Assembly (NCBI GenBank): GCA_018053665.1
Contig: JAGPKZ010000001.1
Location: forward strand, 18,283-73,650
Length of the DNA: 55,368 bases
DNA from: Prevotella sp.
GTDB lineage: Bacteria > Bacteroidota > Bacteroidia > Bacteroidales > Bacteroidaceae
Direction: 5' to 3'
Part shown: positions 48,753 to 55,368 of the stretch, piece by piece
Position numbering within the stretch: position 1 is the stretch's first letter
Layout: each line of letters begins with the position of its first letter
Made by a program: the position numbers and the translations under genes
The notes under the pieces: generated by a model
Told to the model about the DNA's origin: nothing
Database searches by the model: none
The model's input: the letters and a program-made list of their open reading frames with translations, nothing else

Positions 48753-49658
48753 ATGAAGAATATATTTGCCAGAGTTTATGATACTCTTTTTAATGTCTGC
48801 AAAAAGCACGACTTGGGACAGTGGGATGTAACGCCTCAGTCAGACAAAAATATATATGGCGTGTATCATGTGTATTGTGATACCGACTGGGAAAAGTTGG
48901 TAATCAAACAGATTGAAAGTCTTAAATCTAGTGGACTCTTTGATGCTACTACTACTTTTTATGTCAGTTGCATAACGAGTGATGAGAGCGATGTGGATAG
49001 ACTCAAAGAGATTGTGAATAGTGATAAACTACAGATAATATCAGTCTCCGATAATCCGCAAAGATATGAATATCCTGCATTGGAATTCGTAAGGCAGATA
49101 AGTAATGCTGAAGATTGCATGATATATTATTTCCATACAAAGGGCATAAGCTATCAGACTTCAGATTGCACGGAACGCAATTTCCTTTCTTTCAAGAATA
49201 AAATCGTAGCATGGTGTGAGATGATGGAGTATTTCATCTTCTTTAAATGGAATGTTGCCGTTAATGCCCTCAACTCTGGTTATGATACTTATGGCTGCTA
49301 TCTCTGGCCTCCTAAAAAACAAAAGATGTATTCAGGAAGCTATTGGTGGGCAAATTCATTGTACATCAGAACTCTTCCTGATTTCAGGGAAGATGTAATA
49401 TCTCATGATAGATTCTATTCTGAAACATGGCTCTTCGAACATACTCATAAGTTCTTCTCAGCCTTTGATACAACAGCTGATTTGTATTTCGTCCGCATTC
49501 CACGTTCAGTCTATGCTAAGGGAGATACTAAATTGATAGATAAGTTCAGGTTTGTATTTATGTATAACTATCGAAAGATTCAGAAGCATGTCTTTGGATA
49601 TAACTATAAGAAAATATGTCAGAAGAAGTTTCAAAAACTAAAAAATAAAAGGTTATGA
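48753..49658 (+). CDS. HTKG-motif protein, possible glycosyltransferase (paralogue 1)
   Basis: The 301-residue protein belongs to a family I do not recognise with confidence. Its core is DNPQRYEYPALEFVRQ, then YYFHTKGISY (HTKG at 128-131) and MYSGSYWWANSLYIRTLPD near 192-210. No signal peptide or membrane segment is visible. The C-terminal part is Lys/Arg/Tyr rich. A similar gene follows it directly with a four-base overlap. A nucleotide-sugar transferase is a reasonable guess from context, but no DXD motif is evident. Confidence 0.55.
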   Translation: MKNIFARVYDTLFNVCKKHDLGQWDVTPQSDKNIYGVYHVYCDTDWEKLVIKQIESLKSSGLFDATTTFYVSCITSDESDVDRLKEIVNSDKLQIISVSDNPQRYEYPALEFVRQISNAEDCMIYYFHTKGISYQTSDCTERNFLSFKNKIVAWCEMMEYFIFFKWNVAVNALNSGYDTYGCYLWPPKKQKMYSGSYWWANSLYIRTLPDFREDVISHDRFYSETWLFEHTHKFFSAFDTTADLYFVRIPRSVYAKGDTKLIDKFRFVFMYNYRKIQKHVFGYNYKKICQKKFQKLKNKRL

Positions 49659-50548
49659 ATATTTTTCTAAGGGTATATAATACTTTGTTTCGCACAATAG
49701 ATCGTCATGACTTATCAGCATGGGATCATCCTGTAAATACGAATATGCCTATATATGGAGTTTATCATGTGTTTTGCGCTGATGGCTGGGAGTCTTTGGT
49801 AAATGCTCAAGTTGATGATCTACGCACTTGTGGACTTCTTGATGCTACAGCCAAACTCTATGTAAGTTGTGTGGCATTGCATGATGGTGATGTCGATACC
49901 CTTAAAAAAATCATCAACAGTGATAAGTTGGAGATAATATCTGCTGTTGACAATCCTAGAGTCTTTGAATATCCAGCGTTGGAATTCCTGCGTGAAAAGA
50001 GTGATGAAGAAGATTGCCTGTTTTATTATTTCCATACCAAGGGTGTTTCTTTTTTCACTAAAAAGCGTAAAGACCATTGTTTTGCTAAATTCAAGCGCAG
50101 GGTTGATGCATGGCGAATGCTCATGGAATATTTCCTCATGGATAAATGGCAGGTAGCCGTAAACGTACTGCTTGATGGATATGATACTTACGGATGTAAT
50201 CGCTGTCCACCAAAACCTGCACCTTATAGAATGTATGCCGGCAATTTCTGGTGGGCAACTTCCAAGTATATACGTACCTTGCCACATCTGGATTGCAGTG
50301 CATTGCAGGATGATCGTTTCTATGCCGAACTATGGTTATATGAAGGCCATCCAAAAGATTTCAGTGCTTTTGACACTGTTGCTCAGTTGTATCGTGTCTA
50401 TCTGCCGCCGACATTCTATCAAACAAATACTCAGCCGGTATTCGCAATGATGAAATTTGTATTTAGATATAATCTTGTAAAGATAAGGAAAAACATTTTC
50501 AAGTATAATTATGATAATCATCTTAATAGGAAATATCAGAAATCTTAA
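49655..50548 (+). CDS. HTKG-motif protein (paralogue 2)
   Basis: The 297-residue protein aligns with the upstream gene along its whole length: NIFLRVYNTLF at the start, LDATAKLYVSC, NSDKLEIISAVDNPRVFEYP, YYFHTKGVSFF (HTKG at 127-130) and MYAGNFWWATSKYIRTLPH. It shares roughly half of the positions, so the two arose by tandem duplication and have diverged. It is the last gene of the glycan locus. A TCGTTA/TAACGA hairpin at 50576-50594 follows but lacks a T-run, so termination is unclear. Confidence 0.55.
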   Translation: MNIFLRVYNTLFRTIDRHDLSAWDHPVNTNMPIYGVYHVFCADGWESLVNAQVDDLRTCGLLDATAKLYVSCVALHDGDVDTLKKIINSDKLEIISAVDNPRVFEYPALEFLREKSDEEDCLFYYFHTKGVSFFTKKRKDHCFAKFKRRVDAWRMLMEYFLMDKWQVAVNVLLDGYDTYGCNRCPPKPAPYRMYAGNFWWATSKYIRTLPHLDCSALQDDRFYAELWLYEGHPKDFSAFDTVAQLYRVYLPPTFYQTNTQPVFAMMKFVFRYNLVKIRKNIFKYNYDNHLNRKYQKS

Positions 50549-50670
50549 AATCCTCGTATCTCTCCAATAACTCAGTCGTTATTTTAGTTAACGATTCGAA
50601 ATAAGGTTAATTAATTATAAATTAGCGAAATCACTTATGCTCATGCAACATGAAGTAAGAATAAAATATG

Positions 50671-50678
50671 TAACTTTG
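50671..50678 (+). promoter_or_regulatory. -7 box of the rplM-rpsI operon
   Basis: TAACTTTG matches TAnnTTTG. The -33 element is not recognisable. The start is expected near 50685, giving an untranslated leader of about 200 bases with several helices. Confidence 0.5.
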
Positions 50679-50691
50679 CACTCCGATTACA

Positions 50692-50825
50692 GGGGCGACA
50701 CTTAGAAACCCCGGTAGTGCAATCGTGTTAATAGCCTTACTTTTGGCCGAGTATCGCAGTTAGTGAATCTTTTGCACGGCAGAGCGAATGCCATGGATGG
50801 TCTCTTTTAGACTGGAGGCGCCGTG
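50692..50825 (+). promoter_or_regulatory. rplM leader RNA with alternative helices
   Basis: Seen by complementarity: GGGG (50692-50695) with CCCC (50709-50712); GTGCAA (50717-50722) with TTGCAC (50772-50777); CACGGC (50775-50780) with GCCGTG (50820-50825); and a GTCT/AGAC hairpin around 50800-50812. The second and third helices share CAC at 50775-50777, so they cannot coexist. This is the form of a switchable leader. L13 autoregulation would be the simplest model; the ligand is unknown. Apart from the leader, the 336 bases between the glycan locus and rplM show only the -7 box. Confidence 0.5.
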
Positions 50826-50884
50826 AGGTCTCTGTTATAACAATGTAATTAATCGTTTTTTAGTAGTAAAATTTAATTTTAAAA

Positions 50885-51346
50885 ATGGACACTTTAAGTT
50901 ACAAGACTATTTCCGCTAATAAGGAAACAGCTAAGAAAGAGTGGGTCGTAGTTGACGCCAGCGATCAGATTGTAGGTCGCCTTTGCTCTAAAGTAGCTAA
51001 GCTGCTTCGCGGAAAGTACAAACCAAACTTCACACCTCACTGTGATTGTGGTGACAACGTAATCATTATCAATGCCGCAAAGGTTGTTTTCTCTGGAAAG
51101 AAGGAAACTGATAAGGTTTACACACGTTATACTGGTTACCCTGGTGGTCAGCGTTTTAATACACCTGCAGATCTTCGTACTCGCAAAGATGGTGTAGACA
51201 AGATGGTTCGCCACGCTGTAAAGGGTATGCTTCCTAAAGGACGCCTTGGTCGCGCTCTTATGGATAACCTTTTCATATTCGATGGTACAGAGCACGATAA
51301 AGCTGCTCAGAAGCCAAATTCAATCGATATTAATCAGTATAAATAA
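50885..51346 (+). CDS. rplM: 50S ribosomal protein L13
   Basis: L13 (uL13) is an early 50S assembly protein. It has 153 residues with WVVVDASDQIVGRLCSKVAK and MLPKGRLGRALM as signatures. It is the first gene of the rplM-rpsI-rpsB-tsf series and is preceded by a long structured leader. It lies nine bases before rpsI. Confidence 0.98.
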   Translation: MDTLSYKTISANKETAKKEWVVVDASDQIVGRLCSKVAKLLRGKYKPNFTPHCDCGDNVIIINAAKVVFSGKKETDKVYTRYTGYPGGQRFNTPADLRTRKDGVDKMVRHAVKGMLPKGRLGRALMDNLFIFDGTEHDKAAQKPNSIDINQYK

Positions 51347-51355
51347 TTAAGTAAG

Positions 51356-51742
51356 ATGGAAGTAATTAATGCAATTGGTCGCCGTAAGAATGCGGTAGCT
51401 CGTATATACCTTTCAGAAGGTACAGGCAAGATCACTATAAACAAGAAGGATTTAACAGAATTCTTTCCATCAGCTATACTTCAATATGTTGTTAAGCAAC
51501 CTTTACAATTGATGGAAGTTGAAGGTAACTACGACATCAAGGCTACTCTTAACGGTGGTGGTTTTACAGGTCAGAGCCAGGCTCTTCGCCTTGCTATTGC
51601 CCGTGCAATCGTTAAGATTAATGCTGATGACAAGAAAAAGTTGAAGGATGCAGGATTCCTTACACGTGACAGTCGTTCTGTTGAGCGTAAGAAACCAGGT
51701 CAGCCAGGAGCTCGTCGTCGCTTCCAGTTCAGTAAGCGTTAA
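51356..51742 (+). CDS. rpsI: 30S ribosomal protein S9
   Basis: S9 (uS9) reaches P-site tRNA with its C-terminal Lys-Arg tail. It has 128 residues. INAIGRRKNAVARIYL at the start, GGGFTGQSQALRLAIAR in the core and the end ARRRFQFSKR are diagnostic. It is translated with rplM. Confidence 0.98.
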   Translation: MEVINAIGRRKNAVARIYLSEGTGKITINKKDLTEFFPSAILQYVVKQPLQLMEVEGNYDIKATLNGGGFTGQSQALRLAIARAIVKINADDKKKLKDAGFLTRDSRSVERKKPGQPGARRRFQFSKR

Positions 51743-51773
51743 TCCAACTGAACAATCTAGTTTAGTATCTAAA

Positions 51774-51809
51774 TCGGGTAGATTTGTCCTTTGGACGGCT
51801 ACTATCCGA
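51774..51809 (+). promoter_or_regulatory. Nested hairpin upstream of rpsB (candidate S2 leader)
   Basis: Three consecutive helices stack in one stem: TCGG/CCGA (51774-51777 with 51806-51809), GTAG/CTAC (51778-51781 with 51799-51802) and GTCC/GGAC (51786-51789 with 51793-51796, loop TTT). Internal loop ATTT/GG and bulge TAT give specific features. It lies 50 bases before rpsB, in the 117-base gap after rpsI. Confidence 0.5.
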
Positions 51810-51859
51810 CTGATTCTAATAAGAATTTAAAAGAAAGTAAACAATTAAATTAGGAAAAA

Positions 51860-52720
51860 ATGTCAAGAACAAATTTTGACCAGTTACTCCAGGCAGGTTG
51901 CCACTTTGGTCACCTTCGTCGCAAGTGGAATCCAGCTATGGCTCCTTATATCTTCATGGAGCGTAACGGCATTCATATTATAGACCTTAACAAAACTGTA
52001 GCTAAAGTTGATGAGGCTTCAGAGGCTCTTAAGGCAATCGCTAAGTCAGGTAAGAAAATCCTGTTCGTAGCTACTAAAAAACAGGCTAAGGAAATCGTAG
52101 CCGACAAGGCCGCTTCAGTAAACATGCCATACGTAAACGAGCGTTGGGCAGGTGGTATGCTGACTAACTTCCCTACTATTCGTAAGGCAGTTAAAAAAAT
52201 GTCTAACATTGATAAATTGATGAGCGACGGTACATTCTCTAACCTCTCTAAGCGTGAGTTGTTGCAGGTTACTCGTCAGCGTGCTAAGCTTGAGAAGAAC
52301 CTTGGTTCTATCGCAGACCTTACTCGTTTGCCAAGTGCACTTTTCATTGTTGACGTAATGGTTGAGAACATCGCCGTTAAGGAAGCTAACCGTTTGGGTA
52401 TTCCTGTATTCGGTATGGTTGATACAAATTCAAATCCTAATAACATTAACTTCGCTATCCCAGCTAATGATGACGCTAAGGACAGCATCGAGACTATCTT
52501 GACAGCTGTTTGTGGTGCTATCGCTGAGGGTCTTGAAGAGCGTAAGGCTGAAAAGGCTGACGAAAAGGCTGCTGCAGAGCAGACTGAGGAAGTTGCTGAA
52601 GGCAAGAAGCGCGTTCGCAAGGCTCGCAAGGATGAGACTGCTGCTCCTGCTCCTGCTGCTGCTCCTGAAAAGGAAGCAACTGAAGCAATTGAAGTAACAG
52701 AAGCTCCTGCTGCTGAATAA
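51860..52720 (+). CDS. rpsB: 30S ribosomal protein S2 with acidic tail
   Basis: S2 (uS2) binds the 30S head-body junction and needs S1 nearby in many bacteria. The first ~230 residues match the family (QLLQAGCHFGHLRRKWNPAM, VNERWAGGMLTNFPTIRK, the TNSNPNNINFAIPANDDA region). About 50 extra residues at the C-terminus are rich in Ala, Glu and Lys, the tail type seen on Bacteroidetes ribosomal proteins. The next gene, tsf, is separated by an attenuator-like structure. Confidence 0.97.
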   Translation: MSRTNFDQLLQAGCHFGHLRRKWNPAMAPYIFMERNGIHIIDLNKTVAKVDEASEALKAIAKSGKKILFVATKKQAKEIVADKAASVNMPYVNERWAGGMLTNFPTIRKAVKKMSNIDKLMSDGTFSNLSKRELLQVTRQRAKLEKNLGSIADLTRLPSALFIVDVMVENIAVKEANRLGIPVFGMVDTNSNPNNINFAIPANDDAKDSIETILTAVCGAIAEGLEERKAEKADEKAAAEQTEEVAEGKKRVRKARKDETAAPAPAAAPEKEATEAIEVTEAPAAE

Positions 52721-52725
52721 TTAAA

Positions 52726-52797
52726 TAGGGTCTTATAGGATTTTGATAGGATCTATAAGACCCTAATAAATCATATAAGACCCTATCACGTTTTTTT
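52726..52797 (+). promoter_or_regulatory. rpsB-tsf attenuator-like element with one shared arm
   Basis: A 13-base arm TAGGGTCTTATAG (52726-52738) is perfectly complementary to CTATAAGACCCTA (52753-52765), and a second copy TATAAGACCCTA follows at 52774-52785. The 5' arm can pair with only one of them at a time. The second copy is followed, five bases later, by seven T residues. Pairing with copy 1 would be the default hairpin; pairing with copy 2 would place a helix next to the T-run. E. coli also terminates partly between rpsB and tsf. Confidence 0.6.
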
Positions 52798-52828
52798 GAA
52801 CTTTATTTAATTAAAGAAAATCAATATT

Positions 52829-53824
52829 ATGGCTATTTCTATTGAAGATATTAAGAAGCTTCGCGCCATGACTGGTGCTGGTCTTGCTGACGTTAAGAAG
52901 GCTCTCACTGAGGCTGACGGCGATTTCGACAAGGCTAAAGATTTACTTCGTGAGCGTGGCTTGGCTATTGCTGCTAAGCGTTCTGATCGTGAGACATCAA
53001 ATGGTTGTGTTCTTGTAAAGAGCGTTGACGGTTTTGCAGCTATGGTTGCTGTAAAGTGTGAGACTGACTTTGTTGCTGCTGGTAAGGATTTCGTTGAACT
53101 TGTTCAAAGCATCCTTGATTCTGCTATCGCTGCAAAGGCTAAGACTATCGATGAGGTTAAGACTTTGAAACTTGCTAATGGTGATGAGGCTGAAACAGCT
53201 GTTCAGCATCGTTCAGGTATATCTGGTGAGAAGATGGAGATTGATGGTTACAACTTCCTTGAAGGTGATAACATCGCTGTATACGATCACATGGGCAAGC
53301 ATACTCTTGCAACAATGGTTCAGTTGAGCGCTAACAACGATGAGGCTGGTCATAAGGTTGCTATGCAGGTTGCTGCTATGCGTCCTGTAGCTCTTGACGA
53401 GACTTCTGTTCCTCAGGCTGTTAAAGACGAGGAGTTGAAGGTAGCTATCGAGAAGACTAAGGAAGAGCAGGTTGAGAAGGCTGTTGTCGCAGCTCTTAAG
53501 AAGGCTGGTCTTAATCCTAATCTCGTTGACTCTGCAGAGCATATCGAGAGCAACATCAACAAGGGTTGGTTGACACAGGAAGAGGCTGACAAGGCAAAGC
53601 AGATTAGCGAAGCTACTGCTGCTGAGAAGACAGCTAATCTTAATGAAACAATGATTCAGAACATCGCTAAAGGTCGTATGGCTAAGTTCTTCAAGGATAA
53701 CTGCCTTGTAGATCAGGAGTTCCAGTTTGGTGATGGTGATAAGATCAGCGTTCAGGATTGGTTGAAAGCACAGGGTGGTCTATCTATCGTTGCTTACAAG
53801 CGCTTCACACTTGCTGCTGAGTAA
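52829..53824 (+). CDS. tsf: Elongation factor Ts
   Basis: EF-Ts is the nucleotide-exchange factor of EF-Tu. It has 331 residues. The N-terminal UBA-like domain is KKLRAMTGAGLADVKKALTE, and the Tu-binding core holds VAVKCETDFVAAGKDF. The C-terminal region QFGDGDKISVQDWLKAQG is complete. It is followed by a strong terminator. Confidence 0.98.
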   Translation: MAISIEDIKKLRAMTGAGLADVKKALTEADGDFDKAKDLLRERGLAIAAKRSDRETSNGCVLVKSVDGFAAMVAVKCETDFVAAGKDFVELVQSILDSAIAAKAKTIDEVKTLKLANGDEAETAVQHRSGISGEKMEIDGYNFLEGDNIAVYDHMGKHTLATMVQLSANNDEAGHKVAMQVAAMRPVALDETSVPQAVKDEELKVAIEKTKEEQVEKAVVAALKKAGLNPNLVDSAEHIESNINKGWLTQEEADKAKQISEATAAEKTANLNETMIQNIAKGRMAKFFKDNCLVDQEFQFGDGDKISVQDWLKAQGGLSIVAYKRFTLAAE

Positions 53825-53857
53825 ATAAAATATTCCCATTAGGGAAAAAGATATAAA

Positions 53858-53887
53858 GAGTCGGAATAATATTCCGGCTCTTTTTTT
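53858..53887 (+). terminator. Terminator after tsf
   Basis: A 9-bp stem (GAGTCGGAA / TTCCGGCTC, one T-G pair) with loop TAATA is followed directly by seven T residues. It ends the rplM-tsf operon. Confidence 0.92.
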
Positions 53888-53983
53888 ATTCCCTTGTTAT
53901 TTGATTCATCCAATTATTCTCATAAATCAGAGTAATTGTATTTCTTTAGTTCACGAGCGTAGAAACCTTACTCAAGTGAAGTT

Positions 53984-54053
53984 TTCTTCGAAGAAGTTCC
54001 CTCGTCATGGCATAGTAAGCGAGCTTCCTTTGCTCATGACTTAGCGGGAACTT
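53984..54053. repeat. Long dyad sequence (possible extragenic repeat)
   Basis: AAGTTCCC (53994-54001) pairs with GGGAACTT (54046-54053), and GTCATG (54004-54009) pairs with CATGAC (54035-54040), giving nested arms. The palindrome TTCTTCGAAGAA (53984-53995) adjoins it. Together they could form a stable RNA hairpin or a REP-like DNA element. The rest of the ~590-base gap between tsf and greA is AT-rich; only the tsf terminator and the greA -7 box are recognised there. Confidence 0.5.
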
Positions 54054-54384
54054 TCCTGTAATTTTTTCGTGGCATCTTTAGATGCGGTTTCCTGATAATT
54101 AGGAAAATAATGTGAGTAATATTGGGCCGTTTTTTTCTAGAAATAAGTTAGGCTATACTCAACATAGTTCAAGTAAACTTGACTCTGTATTCATTTGCAC
54201 GAACTTTCCTTTGTTTCCTAAATTTCCGTGAGAACCGCCGTTTTATCATGTTATTATTTTATGCTAATCTCTTTTTATCTGTGAGAATGTCAGTTTTAAA
54301 ATAGTCAATACTAAAAAATAAATGAACACAAATAACTCCAATAAAATATTTATCATTTGTGACAAGATATTTGCGAAATAATCA

Positions 54385-54392
54385 TACCTTTG
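54385..54392 (+). promoter_or_regulatory. -7 box of greA
   Basis: TACCTTTG (54385-54392) is a perfect TAnnTTTG, 20 bases before the greA ATG. A TTTG at the standard -33 distance is not found; the nearest copies are too near or too far. Confidence 0.55.
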
Positions 54393-54412
54393 CAGCCGTA
54401 AAACAGAAAATC

Positions 54413-54883
54413 ATGATAGAATACATATCACAGGAAGGATACGACAAGATGGTTGCCGAACTCCGCGAACTTTTGAGCGTTGAGCGTCCACGAATTACCG
54501 AGGCAATTTCTGAAGCCAGAGACAAGGGTGATCTGAGTGAGAACTTTGAATACCATGCCGCTAAGCGTGAACAGGGTAAACTGGAAGGACGTATAGATCG
54601 TCTGAAAGTTAAACTCACCAATGCACGTATCCTAGAGCGTAGCCGTCTTACAGCAGATGTTGTGCAGTTGTTTTCAACTGTTCAGCTCACCGACCTCACG
54701 CATAACCGTGAGATGAAATATTCTATTGTGAATCCTATGGAAGCCGACATCTCCACGAGTAAGATTTCTATTAAGACTCCAATAGCCCAGGGACTGCTCA
54801 AGAAGCGAGTAGGGGACATCGTCGAAATAAAAGTACCTGCCGGAATGTTAAAGCTCCGTATAGACGAAATATCAATCATGTAG
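54413..54883 (+). CDS. greA: Transcription elongation factor GreA
   Basis: GreA rescues backtracked RNA polymerase by stimulating transcript cleavage. It has 156 residues, the usual length, from ATG 54413 (an in-frame upstream ATG at 54359 would contain the promoter and is rejected). The N-terminal coiled coil includes the tip SEARDKGDLSENFEYHAAK with the two conserved acidic residues, and the C-terminal domain includes KISIKTPIAQGLLKKRVGD. It is a single-gene unit. Confidence 0.96.
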   Translation: MIEYISQEGYDKMVAELRELLSVERPRITEAISEARDKGDLSENFEYHAAKREQGKLEGRIDRLKVKLTNARILERSRLTADVVQLFSTVQLTDLTHNREMKYSIVNPMEADISTSKISIKTPIAQGLLKKRVGDIVEIKVPAGMLKLRIDEISIM

Positions 54884-54964
54884 AAAGTAATGCGTTTCAT
54901 TTGACAAAAGTGCGTAAATACGCAAATATCTCTAAAGTTGTAGAATAGATTTGCGTAGGGCTTG

Positions 54965-55368
54965 CTGTATTCCTCTGCGTGATCTGCGCTATCTGCGAGA
55001 GAATATACACATAAGCTTACTCAATCTATCTACAAGAATAACTCCCAATGTCTCCCGCAGATTTCGCTGATAATCGCAGACGAACCCCAAAACCACACTA
55101 ATTACAAACTGTCTTTCTCTGCGGAATAATACAGCCCCGCTGCATTCGTCTGCGCCCTCTGCGCTATCTGCGGGAGAATATTCACATAAGAGTACTCAAT
55201 CAATCTACAAAGAAGAAACCCCAATATCTCTCGCAGATTTACGCAGACGAACCCCAAAACCACACTAATTACAAACTGTCTTTCTCTGCGGAATAATACA
55301 GCCCCGCTGCATTCGTCTGCGCCCTCTGCGCTATCTGCGGGAGAATATTCACATAAGAGTACTCAATC
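54965..55368. repeat. Tandem 167-175-bp extragenic repeats, running off the window
   Basis: Unit 1 starts near 54965 and unit 2 near 55140. Unit 3 starts near 55307 and is truncated by the window end. Units 2 and 3 match almost exactly with a 167-base period; unit 1 is older and diverged, with extra bases. Each unit carries clustered TCTGCG words and inverted pairs: CGTCTGCG/CGCAGACG and ATCTGCGGGAGA against TCTCTCGCAGAT, giving one long imperfect hairpin per unit. No ORF is present. It is not CRISPR-like, since there are no short repeats with unique spacers. Confidence 0.8.

Noticed and set aside
51779..51786. TAGATTTG as a promoter -7 box for rpsB
   Set aside because: It lies inside the nested hairpin and no TTTG occurs at the required distance.
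54965..55368. Possible CRISPR or rRNA-like repeat
   Set aside because: The unit is 167 bases and nearly identical along its whole length, so it is a tandem repeat; it has no rRNA or tRNA features.

Overview
The window is a chromosomal segment of a Bacteroidales bacterium, most like Prevotellaceae; the genus is an inference from overall gene and sequence character. The evidence is the gene order (tuf–trnW–secE–nusG–rplK–rplA–rplJ–rplL–rpoB–rpoC, then the str, S10, spc and alpha ribosomal operons as one long run), a DUF3467-like gene just upstream of rpsL, Ala/Glu/Lys-rich tails on several ribosomal proteins, a scarcity of strong Shine-Dalgarno sites, and promoters of the Bacteroidetes type (TTTG, about 19-20 bp, then TAnnTTTG).

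Layout. 1-12.5 kb: the 3' part of tuf, tRNA-Trp(CCA), the SecE/NusG/L11-L1-L10-L7/L12 genes and the two large RNA polymerase subunits, closed by a strong terminator. 12.6-13.5 kb: a 903-bp gene-less element with inverted ends and a perfect 8-bp target duplication. 13.7-32.4 kb: the DUF3467-like gene, then rpsL-rpsG-fusA and an almost continuous S10-spc-alpha superoperon ending with rpoA-rplQ and a strong terminator. 32.5-33.8 kb: a glycine-zipper lipoprotein and a 40-codon ORF that appears to have its own promoter and terminator. 34.0-50.5 kb: a cell-surface glycan locus. 50.7-54.9 kb: rplM-rpsI-rpsB-tsf and greA. 54.9 kb to the end: 167-175-bp tandem repeats running off the window.

The surface-glycan locus is the most interesting part. 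Its first block is translationally coupled: a phosphoethanolamine-transferase-like sulfatase-fold enzyme, two acyltransferase-3 proteins, a UbiA-family enzyme with the signature of polyprenyl-phosphate phosphoribosyltransferases, a HAD phosphatase, a GtrA-like flippase and a large polytopic protein, followed by a third acyltransferase and a paralogue of the large protein. Together these could make, dephosphorylate, flip and use a polyprenyl-phosphoryl-pentose donor to decorate a surface glycan. The second block (a divergent Wzx-type flippase, then GT4, LicD, an IspD/TarI-type cytidylyltransferase, an extended SDR and two paralogous 'HTKG' proteins) looks like a CDP-alditol-phosphate branch of glycan assembly.

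The ribosomal regions also hold several untranslated segments with nested or mutually exclusive helices (rplL-rpoB, rpsL-rpsG, rpsN-rpsH, the rplM leader, the rpsB leader and rpsB-tsf). These are candidates for autoregulatory leaders or attenuators. All structure and homology statements come from reading by eye, with no search or folding program.
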